Source of the DNA: Clostridiales bacterium
Lineage (GTDB): Bacteria; Bacillota; Clostridia; Tissierellales; Sedimentibacteraceae
Direction: 5' to 3'
Length of the DNA: 6,920 bases
NCBI GenBank assembly: GCA_003497505.1
Contig: DNNV01000280.1
Coordinates: forward strand, 1 to 6,920
The notes under the pieces are model-generated. The model was not told where the DNA came from. It made no database searches and was given only the letters and a program-made list of their open reading frames with translations. Of the stretch, positions 1 through 5,669 are shown piece after piece. Positions within the stretch are counted from its first letter, which is position 1; each line of letters starts with the position of its first letter. Made by a program: the position numbers and the translations under genes.

Positions 1-1
1 A

Positions 2-544
2 CTTGCTTCAATGTTTCAGTCCATAACACCAAGAACAGCGGGCTTTAATACAATCAACCTCGGTGAACTGTCGGAAGGAGGAGCCCTTCTGACGATATTG
101 CTCATGATTATAGGCGGGAGCCCCGGTTCCACAGCAGGCGGCATTAAAACAACAACATTTATCACTCTTCTTGCAGGAGCATGGGCTTCGGCAAAGCAAA
201 TCCCGGATATTTCCGTATTCAAAAGAAGGCTTGAAACGGATTCCCTGAAAAAGGCAAGCGCAATAACAGTGATTTATATATCCGTATCACTGGCAGCAAT
301 AATGCTGATATGCACAATTCAGGATTTTTCATTAAAGGATGTAATGTTTGAAGTTTTTTCCGCGGTAGGAACCGTCGGGCTGTCACTTGGCATCACACCT
401 AAGCTCAATTTTTATTCAAAGATAATAATAGCCCTTCTCATGTATTCCGGCAAGGTCGGAGTATTGTCAATGGCAGTCGTCATAGCAGAAAAAAGAGAGC
501 CGGCACCATTGAGCAGGCCGTATGAAAAAATAATTATTGGATAG
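2..544 (+). CDS. ktrB: KtrB/TrkH-family K+ channel subunit, C-terminal part (5' end outside window)
   Basis: Membrane subunit of a Ktr/Trk potassium uptake system; only the last 180 residues are present and the reading frame runs in from the left edge. Seen in the fragment: the third pore loop with its selectivity-filter stretch TPRTAGFNT (fragment residues 9-17), the glycine-rich intramembrane segment GGSPGSTAGGIKTTT (38-52) that gates the pore in this family, a hydrophobic helix at about 88-106, the fourth filter loop AVGTVGLSLGITP (121-133) and a last hydrophobic helix (139-162). These are the last two of the four M1-P-M2 repeats. The protein ends in a short charged tail. The stop TAG overlaps the ribosome binding site of ktrA, so the two genes are co-transcribed. 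The neighbour is a single-RCK protein of KtrA size, which favours KtrB over TrkH; the fragment itself cannot separate the two names. Confidence 0.95.
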   Translation, partial: LASMFQSITPRTAGFNTINLGELSEGGALLTILLMIIGGSPGSTAGGIKTTTFITLLAGAWASAKQIPDISVFKRRLETDSLKKASAITVIYISVSLAAIMLICTIQDFSLKDVMFEVFSAVGTVGLSLGITPKLNFYSKIIIALLMYSGKVGVLSMAVVIAEKREPAPLSRPYEKIIIG

Positions 545-553
545 GAGAACAGT

Positions 554-1207
554 ATGAAATCAGTATTAATTATAGGAATGGGCGCATTCGGGCGGCATCT
601 GGCAGTTAAAATGACAGAGCTGAAAAATGATGTCATGATAGTGGATAAGGATTCTGCAATTATTGATGAAATGTCATCCATGGTAACAGATGCACAGATA
701 GGAGACTGTACAAAGGAGGATGTTCTCAGAGCTCTCGGCGTTGGCAATTTCGACGTATGCTTTGTGACAATCGGAGATACGTTTCAGTCATCTCTGGAAA
801 TAACCTCTCTTTTGAAGGACTTAGGTGCTAAATACGTCATATCGAAGGCCAGCAGGGACATACAGGCTAAGTTTCTGCTTCGCAACGGTGCTGACGAGGT
901 TGTTTATCCAGACAGGGATATGGCAGACAAATTAGCAGTGCGCTGCAGTGCAAACAATGTGCTTGATTATTTTTCTCTGACAGATGAATTCTCCATATTT
1001 GAAATACCTGCAATGCAAAGCTGGATTGGACGCAGTATAGTGGAGGCCAACATAAGGAAAAAATACCACATTAACATCCTGCTTGTTAAGAACGGCAGCA
1101 GCATAATGACCATGCCAAGGGCTGATTATGTATTCAAGGAAGATGATAAAATAATCGTAATAGGAAAAGCGGATGAAATTTTAAGGGTTGACGACAGTAT
1201 ACAATAA
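554..1207 (+). CDS. ktrA: KtrA/TrkA-type RCK regulatory subunit of K+ transporter
   Basis: Cytoplasmic gating subunit that forms a ring under KtrB and responds to bound nucleotide. The 217-residue length fits a single-RCK KtrA rather than the roughly 450-residue double-RCK TrkA of enterobacteria. RCK_N (about 1-125) opens with the Rossmann motif GMGAFG (residues 8-13), and Asp31 at the end of the second strand is placed to hold the ribose of NAD(H) or ATP. RCK_C (about 137-217) contains the FSIFEIPAMQSWIGRSI strand-helix start typical of this domain, which in several Firmicutes KtrA proteins binds cyclic di-AMP (family knowledge, not shown here). The start ATG is preceded by AGGAG (543-547), 6 bases away and overlapping the ktrB stop, so translation is probably coupled. 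The gene ends 9 bases before a hairpin shared with the convergent operon. Confidence 0.95.
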   Translation: MKSVLIIGMGAFGRHLAVKMTELKNDVMIVDKDSAIIDEMSSMVTDAQIGDCTKEDVLRALGVGNFDVCFVTIGDTFQSSLEITSLLKDLGAKYVISKASRDIQAKFLLRNGADEVVYPDRDMADKLAVRCSANNVLDYFSLTDEFSIFEIPAMQSWIGRSIVEANIRKKYHINILLVKNGSSIMTMPRADYVFKEDDKIIVIGKADEILRVDDSIQ

Positions 1208-1216
1208 TTTTGTAAA

Positions 1217-1245
1217 ACAACCCGCCTAGTGTTCAGGCGGGTTGT
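1217..1245. terminator. Hairpin terminator between convergent operons
   Basis: Perfect 11-bp inverted repeat ACAACCCGCCT / AGGCGGGTTGT with a 7-base loop. It lies 9 bases after the ktrA stop and 9 bases after the response-regulator stop on the other strand. Read on the - strand the stem runs into TTTT and then an AT-rich stretch, a reasonable intrinsic terminator for the two-component operon. On the + strand no U-tract follows, so it is probably weaker for ktrA. Confidence 0.85.
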
Positions 1246-1254
1246 GCCATGTTT

Positions 1255-1944
1255 CTACTCATCGGCAAACCGGTATCCAACTCCTATTTCAGTAAATATA
1301 AATCTTGGATTTGAGCTGTCTTTTTCTATTTTTCTTCTCAGCCCCGCCATAAAAACACGTATGCTTTTGGAATCTCCTGTTTCACCATATCCCCATACCT
1401 TTTTTGATATCTGACTGTGAGTTATGACCTTGCCGCGGTTTGAAACCAGCAACAGAAGAAGCTTAAACTCAATGGGAGTAAGGTGAACCTCTTCCTCCCC
1501 CACATATACCCTGTGCTTTTCGGAATCAACCGTCAGATAGTCAATTTTATACACACCTTCGTTCATTCCGCTATTTTCTCTTTCAAGCAGCCTCTCCATG
1601 ACTCTTATTCTTGCAAGCATCTCTCCCATTGAAAACGGCTTAGTAACATAATCATTTGCTCCCGCATCCAAGGCAGATATTTTATCATTGTCCTGCTCTC
1701 TTGCAGAAACCACAATAATCGGGACTTCCGAAACATCCCGTATCTGATTTATTATTTCAACTCCATCCATGTCCGGCAATCCCAAATCCAATAAAATTAC
1801 TTCAGGATTTTCCGTACAGAAGCTTAGTATACCCTGACTGCCGTTTTGTGCCAATAGAACGGTATATCCCTTTGCTTTCAATGCCATGGTCATAAAATTG
1901 GCAATTCTGCCGTCATCTTCAATAATCAGTATCTTTCGATTCAT
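1255..1944 (-). CDS. kdpE: KdpE-like OmpR-family response regulator
   Basis: Transcription factor of 229 residues, phosphorylated by the kinase encoded just upstream. Receiver domain (1-120) shows the acidic pocket Glu9-Asp10-Asp11, phospho-acceptor Asp53 in LLDLGLPDMDG, Ser80 and Lys102 in TKPF. A short linker leads to a winged-helix OmpR/PhoB DNA-binding domain (about 131-227) with LTPIEFKLLLLL, the recognition-helix region SIRVFMAGLRRKIE and the terminal GVGYRF hairpin. In family terms it is closest to KdpE. The frame is open upstream to an ATG at 2046, but the start at 1944 is chosen: GGAGGA (1951-1956) lies 6 bases before it, homology to receivers begins at MNRKILIIEDD, and it forms a 4-base ATGA overlap with the kinase stop, a usual arrangement for coupled kinase/regulator pairs. 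Possible targets are ktrAB or a kdp operon elsewhere (inference). Confidence 0.93.
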   Translation of the reverse strand: MNRKILIIEDDGRIANFMTMALKAKGYTVLLAQNGSQGILSFCTENPEVILLDLGLPDMDGVEIINQIRDVSEVPIIVVSAREQDNDKISALDAGANDYVTKPFSMGEMLARIRVMERLLERENSGMNEGVYKIDYLTVDSEKHRVYVGEEEVHLTPIEFKLLLLLVSNRGKVITHSQISKKVWGYGETGDSKSIRVFMAGLRRKIEKDSSNPRFIFTEIGVGYRFADE

Positions 1945-3365
1945 TGTTCGTCCTCCAGCGGAAGCATGACCTTGAATTCGGCTCCTCCGCCCTCTGTATT
2001 TCCTGCGCTTATTTTGCCTCCGTGAGCAGATACTATTTCCTTGCATATTGTAAGACCAAGGCCCACTCCCAGACTGCCGTCCGCTATGTTGTTGCTCTGG
2101 TACGTTACAAAACCGTCAAATATTTTATCGATAACCGAAGGCTCTATACCCTTTCCGTTATCGGAAATCTTGAAAACAAATAAATCTCCCTCCCTGTACG
2201 CCTTGAAATCAACATGTGCGCCCTCTCCTGCATGCTTGTATGCATTATCCAAAAGATTGACAAGAACCTGCACTATTAATCTTCCGTCCACATTGAGCAG
2301 GACAATATCATCGGGAACATATACGCTCAGCCTTTCCGGTGCTGTCAGTTGAGGAAGCATTGTCAGCGTCTGGTTGACAATATCGTCAACAGCCTCGAAG
2401 TTCCTTGCAATGTTCAGCCTTCCTTCGCTTATGCGGGTCATATCAAGTATGTTCTGTACCGTCATAACCAGCAGCGTTGACTCCTCATGAATATCTGCCG
2501 CAAGCTTTTTAACTGTTTCCTCTCCAAGGCTCTCATAGCTGTCCAATATAAGCTCGCTTGCTCCTTTTATAGCGGTGAGCGGTGTTCTTATGTCATGGGA
2601 AATACTCCTTAGAAGAGTGCTTTTCAGCCGCTCCCCCTCCATATCTATCTTGATTTTCTGCCTTTCTTCATATATGAACTCCCTGTCCAGCACAATTGCC
2701 ATCTGATGCACTATGGTTTTAACAATCATATCATGCTCGCGGGACATTTGAGAATTTACATTTACAATCTGTACTTCCCCTCTTTTTTTGGCTACACCCT
2801 TTATAGGTATTAAAAGTATGTGTTCCTCTTTTATTTCCTCGTAATCGGGAATTCCTTCATTGCTGTATATTTCGGTATCATTGTCAAGCCGTATATAGCA
2901 GTCATATCCTGTATATTCCTTTATATAGCTTATTCCTTTTAAAATAATATTTTCATTTCCTGTCACATTAAAGAAACCTTTTGTAATCTCATAGAGAAGC
3001 TTGGCTGTCCTCTCATTGCTTTTTGAAATTTCGGTTTGGTACTGGAGCTTGGATGTAATCGTACTTGATATGAGAGATGCTGTAAGAAAAAACGCCATGA
3101 GCACAATATCTTTTGTATTGCTTATTGCAAGGCTATGAACCGGTTGAGTGAACAAGTAGTTAAACAGCATGACATTTATAATCGCAGCGATGGTGCTGTA
3201 TACATACCCTCTGGTAACCGTCGAAACAAGCAGTACCCCCACAAGCAGTACCATCAATGTGTTTTCCTTGCCTATCCCCAGCTCATTTATGACAGCAGAA
3301 AAAACTGCAGACAAGACGCAGATTGAAATTACCTTGATAAAGTTGCCTATGCTATCCTTATTCAT
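1941..3365 (-). CDS. kdpD: Short KdpD-like sensor histidine kinase (DUF4118, GAF-like, HisKA, HATPase)
   Basis: Membrane sensor kinase of 474 residues. About four hydrophobic helices (8-28, 35-50, 54-72, 86-103) form a DUF4118-type KdpD membrane domain with almost no external loops. A linker coil and a GAF-like region (about 118-235) follow. The core has HisKA with the phospho-accepting His257 in SHDIRTPLT, N box LVNLLDNAYKH (Asn374), G1 box SDNGKGI (401-407), an F-box-like IFDGF, and G2 box GVGLGLTI (433-440). Classical KdpD is about 900 residues and begins with a cytoplasmic KdpD domain and a Usp domain; both are absent, and the gene starts directly at the membrane domain with its own promoter and ribosome binding site, so this looks like a natural short form rather than a truncation by damage. 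The start at 3365 is preceded by GAGGGG; the ATG at 3404 would place the -10 box inside the gene. Its stop overlaps the regulator start by four bases. The stimulus is probably K+ or turgor (inference). Confidence 0.92.
   Translation of the reverse strand: MNKDSIGNFIKVISICVLSAVFSAVINELGIGKENTLMVLLVGVLLVSTVTRGYVYSTIAAIINVMLFNYLFTQPVHSLAISNTKDIVLMAFFLTASLISSTITSKLQYQTEISKSNERTAKLLYEITKGFFNVTGNENIILKGISYIKEYTGYDCYIRLDNDTEIYSNEGIPDYEEIKEEHILLIPIKGVAKKRGEVQIVNVNSQMSREHDMIVKTIVHQMAIVLDREFIYEERQKIKIDMEGERLKSTLLRSISHDIRTPLTAIKGASELILDSYESLGEETVKKLAADIHEESTLLVMTVQNILDMTRISEGRLNIARNFEAVDDIVNQTLTMLPQLTAPERLSVYVPDDIVLLNVDGRLIVQVLVNLLDNAYKHAGEGAHVDFKAYREGDLFVFKISDNGKGIEPSVIDKIFDGFVTYQSNNIADGSLGVGLGLTICKEIVSAHGGKISAGNTEGGGAEFKVMLPLEDEQ
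1951..1956 (-). promoter_or_regulatory. Ribosome binding site of the response regulator
   Basis: GGAGGA on the - strand, inside the last codons of the kinase gene and 6 bases before the ATG at 1944. It decides between this start and the longer open frame from 2046, which has no comparable site. Confidence 0.85.
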
Positions 3366-3371
3366 TAATTT

Positions 3372-3377
3372 CCCCTC
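3372..3377 (-). promoter_or_regulatory. Ribosome binding site of the sensor kinase
   Basis: GAGGGG on the - strand, 6 bases before the ATG at 3365. It supports this start over the in-frame ATG at 3404. Confidence 0.8.
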
Positions 3378-3392
3378 ATATTTGATTATTAT

Positions 3393-3401
3393 ATTATACC
3401 A
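3393..3401 (-). promoter_or_regulatory. Extended -10 promoter of the kinase/regulator operon
   Basis: Read on the - strand: TGGTATAAT, a perfect -10 hexamer with the TGn extension, about 28 bases before the kinase ATG. No good TTGACA-like -35 lies at 16-18 bases; a run of seven T sits just upstream instead. An extended -10 can make up for a poor -35. Predicted leader of about 20 bases. Confidence 0.7.
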
Positions 3402-3432
3402 CATATTCTAAAAAAAGCACTTTCTCAATGTC

Positions 3433-3460
3433 TTGAAATTCATTTTGTTTATGATAAGAT
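3433..3460 (+). promoter_or_regulatory. Possible + strand promoter ahead of the 3465-3509 hairpin
   Basis: TTGAAA (3433-3438), a 16-base spacer and TGATAAGAT, an extended -10-like box (hexamer 3455-3460), on the + strand. No coding region on that strand lies downstream in this gap; a transcript from here would consist almost only of the following hairpin. It may be a chance match in AT-rich sequence. Confidence 0.25.
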
Positions 3461-3464
3461 AATT

Positions 3465-3509
3465 AAAGCTGTGTATCAGTGGCAAATATGCCTCACGATA
3501 CACAGCTTT
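3465..3509. terminator. Hairpin terminator downstream of the E1-like gene
   Basis: Perfect 13-bp inverted repeat AAAGCTGTGTATC / GATACACAGCTTT around a 19-base loop that contains a further small pairing (GGC/GCC). It lies 12 bases beyond the stop of the - strand E1-like gene and upstream of the kinase promoter, so it should separate these two operons. On the - strand the stem ends in TTT followed by an AT-rich tail; on the + strand it ends in five T. It may work in both directions. Confidence 0.8.
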
Positions 3510-3520
3510 TTAAATGTGTA

Positions 3521-4882
3521 TTATATGCGGGTTATGGTCGGATTGCTGCCACATAATGGGCAGTCGGGGTCTTTATCCATATCTATAGAGTCAAATTCCA
3601 TATCCATTCCGTCAAACAAAATGATTTTATTTTTAAGCAGTGTACCTGCTCCGGTAATAATTTTAAAGATTTCCGCAGCCTCAATAAATCCCATTACACC
3701 CGGAATGGCACCTAAAATCCCTTTTTCCGTAGGATTGATGAGGCGTTCATTCAGATTGGGATACAGGCATCTGTAGCAATGGCCTTGCTCAGGAATAATT
3801 GTTGTTGCCGTCCCGTCAAATTTCAGAACTCCTGCCTCCGCCAGTGGTTTCTTCATAAAAAAGCATGCATCGTTGAGCAAATATCTGGTAGAGAAATTAT
3901 CCACCGCCGCAACAACAATGTCATAGTCCTTGATTATTTCATTGACATTTTCTCTGCTGAGATATTCCACATGAGTGTTTATACGTATGCCAGGATTCAT
4001 TTTGCTGAGAGACAGCCTTGCTGATTCAGCCTTAAGCATTCCAATCCTCGACTCTCTGTGGAGTATCTGCCTGTTTAAATTACTTGCCTCGATAATATCG
4101 GAATCTGCCAGTCCTATTGTACCAATGCCTGCCCTAGTCAGAGCTATAGCCGCAGGAGATCCCAGTCCGCCTGCTCCCACAATCAGCACTCTTGCTTCGG
4201 ATAGTTTTTCTGCTTCATTATTTAATACGACAAAATCACCGCAAAATTCATTTACTGCCCTTTCCTGCTCATTTTCACCGTATGAAACAAAATTCATATG
4301 CAGCAAGTCATATGCCAATATCTTATTATTCTCGTCGCACAAATTCAGGCACACCTTCACCGCTTCCACGGCACATGCAGTCCACCCCAAGGCAAGCGCA
4401 AAAGAAAATGGATTATTGATCTGTGCACACACTTCTAATGCACTTGCAAATGCATGAAGGCTGTCGGTGTCATTAAACACTTTCAGCATACCCTTCCATC
4501 GTCCCGAAACACATACAACCGTCGGTATAAAATTCTTCTCACTGCCTGCAGTCTTTGCAGCCTCACCGACAAATCTGCTGCTCCCTGCTACTATCCTGCA
4601 AGCTGCCGACCTATGTTCATCCGCTTCGGATATTTTGACGTCTCCGTTCAAATCAACCACATCCGCAAACAGCGAAGCACACCCTCTGTTGTCACTGAGT
4701 ATGCAAAATATATTTCCCACGCCCATTGCGGCAAGATATAAAGCAGGAATCGTAATTTCCTGAGTATTTTCACCGCATATGATTACAGAAGAATCCAGTA
4801 GCTTCTTTTGCCCTGTTTCGCCGATTTCAGGAATAATAAGATGCCTCACATATCTTTCCGCCTGTTTCTTTGTTAAAAGCAT
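3521..4882 (-). CDS. Tandem ThiF/MoeB (E1-like) adenylyltransferase with degenerate first and intact second domain
   Basis: Cytoplasmic 453-residue member of the HesA/MoeB/ThiF superfamily, which activates the C-terminus of a small protein or peptide by ATP-dependent adenylation. MoeB is about 250 residues; this chain has two such folds. Domain 1 (about 4-210) starts like MoeB (KQAERYVRHLIIPEIGETGQ, with Arg10 and Arg13), keeps LYLAAMGVGNI, a VSGRWKGMLKVF strand pair and an AVEAVK helix, but the nucleotide glycines are replaced by GENTQEI and the NLxRQ, Lys and Asp motifs are gone. Domain 2 (about 228-453) has GAGGLG (236-241), Asp260/Asp262, NLNRQ with Arg271, Lys284, Asp328 in AAVDN, and zinc-type CYRC (369-372) and CPLC (441-444). 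MoeB has a conserved Cys before the EAGV loop; here the aligned residue is Pro384. Domain 2 lacks an Arg helix of its own. The start at 4882 follows GAGGTG; a TTG at 4894 is the only longer option. It lies 21 bases after the peptidase gene, same operon. The substrate is unknown; a true molybdopterin or thiamine role is unlikely with no such genes nearby. Confidence 0.9.
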   Translation of the reverse strand: MLLTKKQAERYVRHLIIPEIGETGQKKLLDSSVIICGENTQEITIPALYLAAMGVGNIFCILSDNRGCASLFADVVDLNGDVKISEADEHRSAACRIVAGSSRFVGEAAKTAGSEKNFIPTVVCVSGRWKGMLKVFNDTDSLHAFASALEVCAQINNPFSFALALGWTACAVEAVKVCLNLCDENNKILAYDLLHMNFVSYGENEQERAVNEFCGDFVVLNNEAEKLSEARVLIVGAGGLGSPAAIALTRAGIGTIGLADSDIIEASNLNRQILHRESRIGMLKAESARLSLSKMNPGIRINTHVEYLSRENVNEIIKDYDIVVAAVDNFSTRYLLNDACFFMKKPLAEAGVLKFDGTATTIIPEQGHCYRCLYPNLNERLINPTEKGILGAIPGVMGFIEAAEIFKIITGAGTLLKNKIILFDGMDMEFDSIDMDKDPDCPLCGSNPTITRI

Positions 4883-4886
4883 AATG

Positions 4887-4892
4887 CACCTC
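4887..4892 (-). promoter_or_regulatory. Ribosome binding site of the E1-like gene
   Basis: GAGGTG on the - strand, 4 bases before the ATG at 4882. It favours this start over the TTG at 4894, which the site itself overlaps. Confidence 0.75.
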
Positions 4893-4903
4893 AAACTTCA
4901 TTA

Positions 4904-5518
4904 TTATATAAGTGAAAACGCAACAAATCCTCCACCGAGGGTTGTAGTGTTATACCACAGCAATAAATCAACTGTCTTTTTCATGCCCTCATCGAGAATT
5001 TCCGCGCATACACTGCTCATATCATCTTCATATTCAATTGCTATCAGCGTTACCCAATGCCACTTATCAAGATTTTTTTCATCTCCGTTGCATAGATTAA
5101 GGTATGCAACCGGAATATCCTTCTCCAGACTGCTGCCAATAAAACTGACCACTGCTTCAAGGGAAGGCCTCATTTCCTTTTTTTCCGGTATATCAACCGC
5201 ATCATAAAGTAGCGCTGCATTCTTGCTTACGGCAAGCGATTTAAGGCCTCTGTGGAAAATATTTGTGGTATTGACGCCTCTAAACGTGGGAGTTACATGC
5301 TTCCAAAGCTCCTCCATGAGCCTGAGAGCATCACTCTTTATAGTTCCGCTGTTTTTTCTGCTATATAATATAATATTGGATGCAACCGTTGGTCCGCAGC
5401 CTGCCATTCTCTGCCACGGCTTCCTGTACCATTCCTGATTGCATCCTGAATATTTGTTTCCCGTTATCTCATCCAAAATTTCAAAAAATTCAGGATTTTT
5501 AAGTACTGCCTTTTTCAT
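4904..5518 (-). CDS. Putative papain/C39-like cysteine peptidase-fold protein
   Basis: A 204-residue protein with no signal peptide or membrane helix, so probably cytoplasmic. The name of the family is not known to me. Two motifs point to a papain-like (C39_2-type) cysteine peptidase fold: RMAGCGPTVASNIILY (38-53), with a likely nucleophile Cys41 at the start of a helix, and KWHWVTLIAIEY (152-163), with a likely general base His154 at the start of a strand. The third catalytic residue is uncertain; Asp184 or Asn190 in TVDLLLWYNTTT are candidates. The protein ends in a glycine-rich strand, GGGFVAF. An N-terminal GCNQEWYRKPWQRM region is rich in aromatic and basic residues. Start at 5518: AGAGGTGA (5525-5532) lies 6 bases upstream. 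It is the first gene of a two-gene operon with the E1-like protein, so it may process or release the substrate of that enzyme (inference). It could also be an inactive or non-peptidase member of the fold. Confidence 0.65.
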   Translation of the reverse strand: MKKAVLKNPEFFEILDEITGNKYSGCNQEWYRKPWQRMAGCGPTVASNIILYSRKNSGTIKSDALRLMEELWKHVTPTFRGVNTTNIFHRGLKSLAVSKNAALLYDAVDIPEKKEMRPSLEAVVSFIGSSLEKDIPVAYLNLCNGDEKNLDKWHWVTLIAIEYEDDMSSVCAEILDEGMKKTVDLLLWYNTTTLGGGFVAFSLI

Positions 5519-5571
5519 TTATGTTCACCTCTAAAGGAATATCATAAATCTTAATATTTCTTTCTGTATAT

Positions 5572-5580
5572 ATTATACCA
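5572..5580 (-). promoter_or_regulatory. Extended -10 promoter of the peptidase/E1-like operon
   Basis: TGGTATAAT on the - strand, identical to the core of the kinase promoter and likewise preceded by a run of seven T with no clear -35. It lies about 54 bases before the peptidase ATG, in the 169-base divergent gap 5519-5687. That gap holds no gene on either strand; the longest ATG-initiated frames in it are only a few codons. Confidence 0.65.
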
Positions 5581-5650
5581 TAAAAAAACTTTTAAAAACA
5601 GACTTTCATTTAAAATTCTTTATGTATAAAATGAATTAAACATCAAAATA

Positions 5651-5656
5651 TATAAT
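5651..5656 (+). promoter_or_regulatory. Possible -10 box for helD
   Basis: TATAAT on the + strand, 31 bases before the helD start codon. No convincing -35 is present at the usual spacing. The whole divergent gap is very AT-rich, so chance matches are likely; TATAAA at 5625-5630 is an alternative. Confidence 0.35.
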
Positions 5657-5669
5657 ATTATTGATATGC

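Noticed and set aside
412..747. 111-codon open frame on the - strand
   Set aside because: It is antisense to ktrB/ktrA, which have clear domain motifs on the + strand, and it has no ribosome site or recognisable domain.
1945..2046. Longer start of the response regulator (ATG at 2046, 34 extra residues)
   Set aside because: The extension lies wholly inside the kinase gene, reads as a basic stretch unrelated to receivers, and the start at 1944 has its own GGAGGA and the usual ATGA overlap.
1944..2352. Two overlapping + strand open frames (1944-2183 and 2041-2352)
   Set aside because: Both are shadows of the kinase ATPase domain; they have no motif or ribosome site.
3366..3404. Longer start of the sensor kinase (ATG at 3404)
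   Set aside because: It would put the TATAAT promoter box inside the coding region and has no ribosome site; the ATG at 3365 has GAGGGG at 6 bases.
3465..3509. Riboswitch or attenuator in front of the kinase operon
   Set aside because: The hairpin lies upstream of the kinase promoter, so it is not in that transcript; it is explained as a terminator.
3488..3556. 22-codon + strand frame starting at 3488 as a possible precursor peptide for the E1-like enzyme
   Set aside because: It starts inside the terminator loop, has no ribosome site and overlaps the E1-like gene end in antisense.
3521..4882. Naming the E1-like gene moeB or thiF
   Set aside because: The tandem architecture, missing Cys and absence of molybdopterin or thiamine genes nearby do not support a specific cofactor pathway.
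3975..5207. Several + strand open frames of 75-160 codons
   Set aside because: They lie antisense to the E1-like and peptidase genes, whose frames carry catalytic motifs; composition is low-complexity Ser/Leu-rich as expected for shadows.
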